From Streptomyces sp. NRRL S-118 (lineage in GTDB: Bacteria > Actinomycetota > Actinomycetes > Streptomycetales > Streptomycetaceae): 7,015 nucleotides of DNA. Position numbers and translations under genes: made by a program. The DNA lies in assembly GCF_000716335.1 (NCBI RefSeq), contig NZ_KL591043.1, forward strand, positions 24,863 through 31,877, given 5' to 3'. The notes under the pieces are model-generated. The model ran no database searches and was not told the DNA's origin. It saw only the letters and a list, made by a program, of their open reading frames with translations. Positions 1-5,900 of the stretch are shown here, in pieces. Position 1 is the stretch's first letter, and each line of letters starts with the position of its first letter.

Positions 1-40
1 CGGCCCGCACGCGCCGCCGCACGGCCCGCACGCGCCGCCG
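1..40. repeat. 21-bp tandem repeat, about two copies, at the left edge
   Basis: The unit begins CGGCCCGCACGCGCCGCCG at position 1 and recurs exactly at 22-40, with CA between the copies, giving a 21-bp period. Nothing further is repeated to the right. The array may continue to the left of the window, so its true copy number is unknown. It lies downstream of the stop codon of the minus-strand monooxygenase gene and is probably non-coding. Composition is almost entirely G and C, so simple slippage is a sufficient explanation. Confidence 0.6.
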
Positions 41-48
41 CGCGGCGG
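35..48 (-). terminator. Possible GC-rich hairpin downstream of the monooxygenase operon
   Basis: CCGCCGCGCGGCGG at 35-48 is a perfect 14-bp palindrome, able to fold as a 5-bp stem with a 4-base loop. A second stem is possible between the CCGCGCGG copies at 38-45 and 58-65. These lie 18-32 bases after the stop codon (67-69, read leftward), where a terminator for the minus-strand operon would be expected. No run of T follows, which is common for actinomycete terminators but leaves the call weak. GC-rich spacer can form such a palindrome by chance. Confidence 0.25.
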
Positions 49-66
49 GCCGCGGTCCCGCGCGGT

Positions 67-1092
67 TCAGGCCAGGGCCGCCCCGGCGGCGGGCGCGGAC
101 CGGTAGCGGCCGGCCGGGCGGGGGAGGCCCAGACGGGCGCGCAGGGTCGGGGCCGGGGCGGACGGGGGCGCGGCGGCGCGCACCTCGGCCGCGAGAGCCA
201 GGACCGCCTCGTGGGCCGCATCGGCCGGGCCGGGCGGGGCGATCAGCGTGAAGCCGTCCGCCGCGCCGGTGTCGACGAGCGCGCGGAGCTCCGCGGCCGT
301 GCCGGGCGTGTCGCCGACGGGCCGGTCGAGGAGGACCACGAGCGTGTCGGGGTCGCGTCCGGCCTGCCGGGCCAGGTCGCGCACGGTCCGGCGCACCGCC
401 GGCCCGCTGTCCGCCGGGGCCAGGACCACGTCGGCGATGCGCGCCGCCAGGGCGAGGTCGTCGGCGTCCGCCACGCGGTGGACCAGGGGGAGGTGCCCCT
501 GCGGCGGGCGGGCGATGTTCAGCGGCCCGGCCACGTCGAAGTGGTCGCCCTTGTGGTCGAGCGTGTGCAGCTTCTCCGGGACGAAGTACGCGGCCGACGC
601 GCGGTCCCGCACGAAGGCGTCGTCGTCGAAGCTGTCCCACAGACCCGTGAGCACCTCGGTGAACTCCGCTGCCCGCGCGCGCCGTTCGGCGGCGGAGGCG
701 CTGCCCGCGCGGGTGTAGTTGTCCGCCGCGGCGGGGTCGGCGTGGGTGAGCGGCTGCCAGCCGGCCCGGCCGTGGGTCAGGTGGTCGGCCGTGGCCAGGA
801 CACGGGCCGCGTGGTAGGGGAGAGCCTGCTCGGTGCAGATGGTCGTGACGAGCCCGATGCCTCGGGTGCGGGCCGCCAGCGCTGCGGTGAGCGTGCCGGA
901 CTCGAAGTGCGGTGCGTCGGCGGGATCCGGCGCGGCCGACTGGCGGTCGTGCAGCAGCAGCGCGTCGATGCCCGCGGCCTCGGCCTGCCGGGCGCGGCCG
1001 AGCACCTCGGCGAACGGGGCGCCGTCCTCTCCGGTGGCCGCGGCGGTGAGGAGCCGGGTGAACAGGGGGATGCGGCCGTCGCGCCGGGTCAT
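67..1092 (-). CDS. LLM-class flavin-dependent oxidoreductase, short divergent NtaA/SnaA-like form
   Basis: A 341-residue protein related to FMNH2-dependent luciferase-like monooxygenases of the nitrilotriacetate monooxygenase/SnaA/DszA group. Visible family landmarks are a TTICTEQALPYHAARVLATA stretch (83-102), HGRAGWQPLT (107-116) replacing the usual GGRxGWNxVT, LWDSFDDDA (151-159), an H-T-L-D-H-K-G-D-H-F block (176-185), GPLNIARPPQGH (189-200), GAADGF (276-281) and the C-terminal TLRARLGLPRPAGRY (316-330). It is about 90 residues shorter than typical members: the long helical insertion between the central strands and GAADGF is missing. Translation starts at ATG 1090-1092, overlapping the upstream stop as ATGA, with purine-rich GGAAGGCAGG just before it (1099-1108). 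This frame stays open further upstream to 2268, but only the part from 1092 resembles the family. Substrate unknown; such enzymes need a separate flavin reductase, and none is seen here. It may be an accessory subunit rather than a full enzyme. Confidence 0.8.
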   Translation of the reverse strand: MTRRDGRIPLFTRLLTAAATGEDGAPFAEVLGRARQAEAAGIDALLLHDRQSAAPDPADAPHFESGTLTAALAARTRGIGLVTTICTEQALPYHAARVLATADHLTHGRAGWQPLTHADPAAADNYTRAGSASAAERRARAAEFTEVLTGLWDSFDDDAFVRDRASAAYFVPEKLHTLDHKGDHFDVAGPLNIARPPQGHLPLVHRVADADDLALAARIADVVLAPADSGPAVRRTVRDLARQAGRDPDTLVVLLDRPVGDTPGTAAELRALVDTGAADGFTLIAPPGPADAAHEAVLALAAEVRAAAPPSAPAPTLRARLGLPRPAGRYRSAPAAGAALA

Positions 1093-2393
1093 GCGGCACC
1101 TGCCTTCCGAGTCGTCGTCCGGGTCGGGGCCGTGGCGTCGGCCAGCCCCAGCTTGTCGCGCAGGGTGCCCTCGGCGTACTCGTCCTTCACGAGCCCGCGC
1201 CGGCGCAGCTCCGGCACCACGTGGTCGACGAAGGCCTCGGCCGAGGCGGGGAGGTAGGGGAAGTCGACGATCCAGCCGTCGGCCGCCCCCTCGGTGAACC
1301 CGCGCGCCATGTGGTCCGCCACCTGCTCGGGGGTGCCGGCGAAGAAGTCCGCGACCTGGCGCAGGGCCAGCTGGCGCAGGGTCAGGTTCTCCCGCCGGGC
1401 CAGCGCCGTCCACATCTTCCGGGTGCTGGAGGAGCGGTTGGACTCCGGGATGTCGGGGACCGGCCCGTCGAGGGGATAGCGCGTCAGGTCCAGGTCGCCG
1501 AGCTGCTCCTGGAGCGCGCGGACGGCGACGATGTCCGGGACGAGCTCGTGCAGCTCGCCGATGAGCCGGCGCGCCTCCTCCTCCGTACCGGCCACCAGGG
1601 GCTGGACGCCCGGCCAGATCTGCACCCGCTCCGGATCCCTGCCGTGCGCGGCGACGCGTCGCTTCAGATCCGCGTACGTCGCCTGGCCGTCGGCCAGCTG
1701 CGTGTGGCGGGTGAAGATCACCTCCGCGTGCCGGGCGGCGAACTCCCGGCCGACCGGCGAGGCGCCGGCCTGGAAGATGACCGGGCGGCCCTGGGGCGCC
1801 GGAGGCAGGTTCAGCTCCCCGCCGACGTCGAAGAACGACGGCGACAGCCCCGGCGCGGCGGCCGCCGCGCGGGCGGGCTCCCCCGCCCACAGGCGCTTGG
1901 TCACCCCGATGAACTCCTCGGCGCGCACGTACCGCAGGTCGTGCTCCATGTGCTCCGGGAAGCCGAAGTTGCGCGACTCCCACGGCGCGGCGGAGGTCAC
2001 CACGTTCCACCCGGAACGGCCGCCGCTGATGCGGTCCAGGGACGTGAACCTGCGGGCGATGTCGTACGGCTCGTTGTACGTGGTGGTCGCCGTCGCGGCG
2101 AGCCCGATGTGCTCGGTGCCGGCGGCGTAGGCGGACAGCAGGCTCAATGGCTCGAAGTGCTCGTTCCGGGCCGTCCGGCTGAAGTGCTGCACGTCGGTGC
2201 CCCAGACGGCCACCACGTCGGGGACGAAGACGCAGTCGAACGTGCCGCGCTCGAGCGTGCGGACGCACTCCAGGTGGAAGGCGAAGTCCAGCTGGGCGTC
2301 GACCGGCGTGGAGGGGTGCCGCCAGGCGGCGATGTGCGAACCCGGGCCGTCGATGATGGCTCCGAGTTTCATGGTGCGTTTCTGGTGAACCAT
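1089..2393 (-). CDS. NtaA/SnaA/DszA-family FMN-dependent monooxygenase
   Basis: A 434-residue cytosolic flavin monooxygenase of the luciferase-like (TIM-barrel) superfamily. Known members use FMNH2 from a partner reductase to oxidise substrates such as nitrilotriacetate (NtaA), pristinamycin IIB (SnaA) or dibenzothiophene sulfone (DszA). Landmarks in order: MKLGAIIDGPGSHIAAWRHP (8-27), FVPDVVAVWG (56-65), EPLSLLSAYAAGTEHIGLAA (81-100), TTYNEPYDIARRFTSLD (104-120), SGGRSGWNVVTS (123-134), RNFG (141-144), RYVRAEEFI (154-162), PQGRPVIFQAGASPVGREFA (200-219), GTPEQVADHM (353-362), GAADGW (369-374) and EGTLRDKLGL (408-417). Length is normal for the family, but the segment between LW (168-169) and FF (187-188) is only about 17 residues and lacks the usual acidic stretch and H-x-x-x-H-x-G-x-x-F block. 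ATG at 2393 is preferred over the ATG at codon 8 because AGGGAAG lies five bases upstream. It leads a two-gene operon divergent from the PKS gene. A tailoring role is inferred, not shown. Confidence 0.9.
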   Translation of the reverse strand: MVHQKRTMKLGAIIDGPGSHIAAWRHPSTPVDAQLDFAFHLECVRTLERGTFDCVFVPDVVAVWGTDVQHFSRTARNEHFEPLSLLSAYAAGTEHIGLAATATTTYNEPYDIARRFTSLDRISGGRSGWNVVTSAAPWESRNFGFPEHMEHDLRYVRAEEFIGVTKRLWAGEPARAAAAAPGLSPSFFDVGGELNLPPAPQGRPVIFQAGASPVGREFAARHAEVIFTRHTQLADGQATYADLKRRVAAHGRDPERVQIWPGVQPLVAGTEEEARRLIGELHELVPDIVAVRALQEQLGDLDLTRYPLDGPVPDIPESNRSSSTRKMWTALARRENLTLRQLALRQVADFFAGTPEQVADHMARGFTEGAADGWIVDFPYLPASAEAFVDHVVPELRRRGLVKDEYAEGTLRDKLGLADATAPTRTTTRKAGAA

Positions 2394-2398
2394 GCGAA

Positions 2399-2405
2399 CT
2401 TCCCT
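2399..2405 (-). promoter_or_regulatory. Ribosome binding site of the NtaA-like monooxygenase
   Basis: The minus strand reads AGGGAAG, five bases before the ATG at 2393-2391. This is an acceptable actinomycete Shine-Dalgarno sequence. The alternative ATG seven codons downstream, which matches where some family members begin (MKLG), has no comparable site. This decides the start used here. Confidence 0.55.
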
Positions 2406-2482
2406 GAGAGGACGTTTTCGGGCGAAAAGCTCTTACGTGGAACGCAGGTCTCGGCGGGCCTTCCGGAGGGCCGCGCGGATCG

Positions 2483-2512
2483 ACCGTACTAGATCATCCG
2501 CCTTCTTGTCCG
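2483..2512 (-). promoter_or_regulatory. Possible vegetative promoter for the monooxygenase operon
   Basis: Read on the minus strand, CGGACA (2512-2507) is followed after 18 bases by TACGGT (2488-2483). The pair resembles the Streptomyces HrdB-type pattern TTGACN, 16-18 bases, TAnnnT, with four of six bases matching at -35. It lies about 90 bases upstream of the ATG at 2393, giving a leader of roughly 80 bases. Such matches arise often by chance. Confidence 0.3.
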
Positions 2513-2606
2513 CCCAGAGGTTCATCGTTGTACGAATGCTCGGAAAGGTGCACGACGCGGGAGAAAAGTGCAGCGGATCCCTGCTGAAACCGCACTGAAA
2601 CCGGGG

Positions 2607-2645
2607 CCGGGCATACTGGCGAGTAGCTGCTTGAGGGATGCCCGG
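2607..2645. repeat. 8-bp inverted repeat with nested small hairpin
   Basis: CCGGGCAT (2607-2614) pairs perfectly with ATGCCCGG (2638-2645) across a 23-base loop. Within and just before the loop, TACT (2614-2617) and AGTA (2622-2625) can form a competing small hairpin around GGCG. There is no T tail on either strand, so it does not look like a classical intrinsic terminator. It could be a protein-binding dyad or chance. Confidence 0.35.
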
Positions 2646-2733
2646 AGCGAGGAGTCGCCACCCGGCCCCCGAAGTGTTGTTCCTCTGAATTCGAGTGGTT
2701 ATTGGGCGAGGGGTCGAGGGTGTGTGCCGACGG

Positions 2734-2794
2734 GGGAAGGGTGAGGCCGCGACGGTCGCCGACGCGTGGCGATGCTGGTCGGACGCCCCTTCCC
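2734..2794. repeat. Nested inverted-repeat element upstream of the PKS gene
   Basis: GGGAAGGG (2734-2741) pairs with CCCTTCCC (2787-2794) and encloses 45 bases. Inside are GCGAC-G-GTCGC (2749-2759) and a TCGCC / GGCGA stem with a 7-base loop (2756-2760 with 2768-2772). The two inner stems share bases, so they would be alternatives. On the plus strand this could be part of a long PKS leader; on DNA it could be an operator region. No known riboswitch class is recognised. Confidence 0.35.
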
Positions 2795-2836
2795 TGCCTC
2801 GTGCGCTCCGCCTGCCGTCGACGGGGCAACGTCGCC

Positions 2837-2848
2837 CCTGACGTCAGG
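2837..2848. promoter_or_regulatory. Candidate operator: 12-bp palindrome CCTGACGTCAGG
   Basis: A perfect 12-bp dyad with core TGACGTCA, 118 bases upstream of the PKS start codon. It directly abuts another palindrome, CCGTCGACGG (2815-2824), and a GGGGC/GCCCC hairpin (2823-2838). Its TGAC/GTCA half-sites recur with a 2-base spacer at 2916-2925. The regulator is unknown; position and symmetry suggest a dimeric repressor or activator site. Confidence 0.35.
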
Positions 2849-2915
2849 ACGTGAAAAAAACCTAGGCCCCGTCCATCCTGATCGCGGTAAATTCTATTCA
2901 ATCCGGATGCATGCG

Positions 2916-2925
2916 TGACGCGTCA
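2916..2925. promoter_or_regulatory. Candidate operator: 10-bp palindrome TGACGCGTCA
   Basis: A perfect 10-bp dyad about 40 bases before the PKS ATG and just downstream of the AT-rich patch at 2887-2902. It is flanked on both sides by CATGCG (2910-2915 and 2924-2929, the second overlapping the dyad end). If the PKS promoter sits in the AT-rich patch, this dyad would lie near or just after the transcription start, a usual place for a repressor site. No regulator gene is present in the window. Confidence 0.35.
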
Positions 2926-2951
2926 TGCGCGGCATAGCGTTCTGGTTTTCT

Positions 2952-2957
2952 GGAGGA
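2952..2957 (+). promoter_or_regulatory. Strong ribosome binding site of the PKS gene
   Basis: GGAGGA lies nine bases before the ATG at 2967, close to an ideal Shine-Dalgarno match. Another in-frame ATG at 2925 overlaps the TGACGCGTCA palindrome and has no purine-rich sequence upstream. The 2967 start is therefore chosen, and it places the conserved KS beginning at residue 18. Confidence 0.85.
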
Positions 2958-2966
2958 TTATCACCG

Positions 2967-5900
2967 ATGAGTGCTGCCGATATAGCCGGACGTGACGACC
3001 AGAAAACCAGCGCGCAGATCGCGGTCGTGGGTTACTCCTGCCGCGTCGCCGGAGCCGCCACTCCGGGCGAGTTCTGGGAACTTCTCAAGAACGGTCGATC
3101 CGGGATCGGTGAATTCCCGGAAACGCGGCGTGCGGAAGGCGCCGGACACCCCGATCTGCCGGGCGGATACCTCGACGCGGTGGACCGCTTCGACGCCGAT
3201 TTCTTCGAGGTCTCGCCCGCGGAAGCGGCCGCCATGGACCCCCAGCAGCGCCTGGCGCTCGAGCTGAGCTGGGAGGCGGTGGAGAACAGCGGAACCTCCC
3301 CGCACGCCCTGCGGGGCACCCGGGTCGGGGTCTTCCTCGGCGCCATCAACGACGACTACGCCTCCCTGCTGCACCGCCGGGGCGCCGACGCCGTGACCCG
3401 GCACAGCCTGACCGGAAGCCAGCGCAGCTTCCTCGCCAACCGGATCTCCTACCACCTCGGCCTGCGAGGGCCCAGCGCGGTGGTCGACACCGGGCAGTCC
3501 TCGTCCCTCGTCGCCGTCCACCTCGGCATGCAGAGCCTGCTGCGCGGAGAGTGCGACGCCGTGCTGGCCGGCGGGGTCAACCTCATCCTCTCCGACCTCA
3601 CCGGCCACAGCCTCAAGCGCTTCGACGCCCTCTCGCCCGACGGCCGCTGCTATACCTTCGACGCGCGGGCCAACGGGTACGCGCGCGGCGAGGGCGGCGG
3701 CTTCGTCCTGCTCAAGCCCCTGGGGCAGGCCCTCGCCGACGGCGACCGGGTCCTGGCCGTCATCCAGGGCAGCGCCGTCAACAACGACGGCGGCGGCGAC
3801 GGCCTGACCGTTCCCGACGCCGGCGCCCAGCAGGCGGTCCTCCTCGACGCGTGCCGGGCGGCCGGCATCCGGCCCGCCGACGTCCAGTACGTGGAGCTGC
3901 ACGGCACCGGCACCAAGGTCGGCGACCCGCTGGAAGCCTCGGCCGTGGGCCGGGCGTTCGGCACCGGGCGGTCCGGGGAGTCCCCCGTCCTGGTCGGCTC
4001 GGTCAAGACGAACATCGGGCACCTGGAGGCGGCGGCGGGCATCGCCGGACTGCTGAAGGTCATCGCCTGCGTCAGCCACCGCGAGGTGGTGCCCACCCTC
4101 AACCACGAGCGGCCCAACCCGCGCATCCCGCTCGCCGAGCTGAACCTCGCCGTGCAGCGCGACCACCGGGCCTGGCCGGGCGAGGACGGCAGGCTCGTCG
4201 CGGGTGTCTCCGCGTTCGGACTGGGCGGTACGAACTGCCACGTGATCGTCACCGACGCCCCGGCCGGCGCCACCGCCGATGCCGATGCCGTGCCGTCCTC
4301 CGCCGGTGCTCCCGCCGCCGTGACCGCCGATGCCGGTGCCGCCGTCGTCACCGCCGAGGCCGATGCCCCCGTCGCCGCCGAGGCCGTCACCGTCGACGCC
4401 GACGCCGTACCGTCCTCCGGCCCGCTGCCGTGGCCGGTGTCCGCGCGGGACGAGGCCGCGCTCGGCGAGCAGGCCGCGCGGCTGGACGCCCACCTGGAGC
4501 TGCACCCGCGGACCGACACGGCCTCCGTCGCCCGCACGCTGGCCGCCGGGCGGGCCCGGTTCGAACACCGGGCCGTCGTCGTCGGCGAGGACGACGCCGC
4601 CCTGCGGGCAGGTCTGCGGGCGCTGGCGGCCCGCTCCGGTGCCGCGAACGTCGTCCGCGGCGTGACGAGCCCCTCGCGCACCGCCGCGCCTGCGTCGACC
4701 ACGGCCGACGGCGGCGACCCCGGCGTGGTGTTCGTCTTCCCGGGCCAGGGGACGCAGTGGGCGGGCATGGCCGCCGCACTGCTGGAGACGTCGCCCGTCT
4801 TCGCCGCGCGCATGGCGCAGTGCGAGGCCGCCCTGGCCCCGTACACCGACTGGTCGCTGACCGAAGTGGTGCGGGACCCCTCCGGCTCCGGGCTCCTCGA
4901 CCGCGTCGACGTCGTCCAGCCGGCGCTGTGGGCCGTCATGGTCTCCCTCGCCGAGGTGTGGCGGTCCGTGGGCGTGCGCCCCGCCGCGGTGCTCGGGCAC
5001 TCCCAGGGGGAGATCGCCGCGGCCGTCGTGGCGGGCGCCCTGTCGACGCAGGACGGAGCCCGGGTGGTGGCGCTCCGCAGCCGGGCGATCCGCCAGGTCC
5101 TGTCCGACCGCGGCGGCATGACGGCCGTCGCGGTGGACGCCCGTACGGCCGGCGAGCTGATCGCCCCGTACGACGGGCGGCTGTCCGTCGCCGCGGTCAA
5201 CGGCCCCTCGTCGACCGTGGTCTCCGGCGATCCGCAGGCCCTCGACGACCTGCTGGCCCACTGCGCGGACACCGGCGTCCGCGCCCGCAAGGTCCCCGTC
5301 GACTACGCCTCGCACTGTGCCGAGGTCGAGGCCGCCCGCGACGAGGTGCTGCGCTCCCTCGCCGGGATCGACCCCGTGCCCGGCACGGTGCCGTTCTACT
5401 CGGCCGTGACCGGCGCACGGCTCACCGAGCCCCGGCTGGACGGCGAGTACTGGTACCGGAACCTGCGCGAGACCGTCCGGTTCGAGGCCGGCGTCCGTGC
5501 CGCGCTGGCCGACGGGTTCACCCGCTTCATCGAGGTGAGCGCCCACCCGGTCCTCGTAGCGGCGGTGGAGGAGACCCTCGAAGCGGCCGGCGCGGACGAC
5601 CACGCCCTGGTGGTGGGCACCCTGCGCCGCGGCGAGGGCGGCTGGGACCGCTTCCTGCTGTCGGCCGGCGAGGCGTGGACCCGCGGCGTCGACGTCGACT
5701 GGACCGCCGTCCTCGGCCGCGGACCGAAGGCGGCCGGCCTGCCGACGTACCCCTTCCAGCGCCGGCGCCACTGGCTGCCCGCGGCCACGGCGGCCGAGAC
5801 CCCGCAGGATCCGCACGCCGGCCCGCAGCCCCGTCCCCAGGCAGGCCCCGAGCCGCACCCGGAGCGGCGGTCCGGCCGCGCCGCCGCGCCGGCGGCCCCG

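Larger units (their letters stand above)
2394..2966. other. 573-base divergent intergenic region between monooxygenase operon and PKS gene
   Basis: This stretch separates two divergent start codons and should hold promoters for both directions. I see no protein gene here with both a ribosome site and plausible composition. A 135-codon minus-strand frame beginning with TTG (2901-2494) has no ribosome site and an arginine-rich low-complexity product. It contains a possible leftward promoter (2483-2512), two inverted repeats (2607-2645 and 2734-2794), short palindromes (2815-2824, 2837-2848, 2916-2925), a run of seven A (2854-2860) and a relatively AT-rich patch at 2887-2902. The AT-rich patch is the most likely place for the PKS promoter, but no clear -35/-10 pair could be assigned: TAAATT at 2888-2893 is a possible -10 without a recognisable -35. 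No tRNA or riboswitch was recognised. Confidence 0.7.

Noticed and set aside
67..2268. Reading the left monooxygenase gene as a 733-residue protein
   Set aside because: The extra N-terminal part is an out-of-frame reading of the upstream monooxygenase gene. Family similarity begins after ATG 1092, which overlaps the upstream stop as ATGA.
2494..2901. 135-codon minus-strand frame in the intergenic region
   Set aside because: It starts with TTG, has no ribosome site, crosses the poly-A run and palindromes, and encodes an Arg/Pro/Ser-rich sequence resembling no family.
2925..2966. Upstream in-frame ATG for the PKS at 2925
   Set aside because: No Shine-Dalgarno sequence precedes it and it lies within a candidate operator; GGAGGA supports the start at 2967.
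2394..2966. tRNA, CRISPR array, insertion sequence or integrase attachment site
   Set aside because: I saw no cloverleaf, no regular spacer-repeat array, no transposase frame and no terminal inverted repeats here or elsewhere in the window.
3486..3506. Inactive or degenerate ketosynthase interpretation of the first KS
   Set aside because: Both histidines and the overall domain are intact, and cysteine-to-glutamine is the defining change of functional KSQ loading domains.
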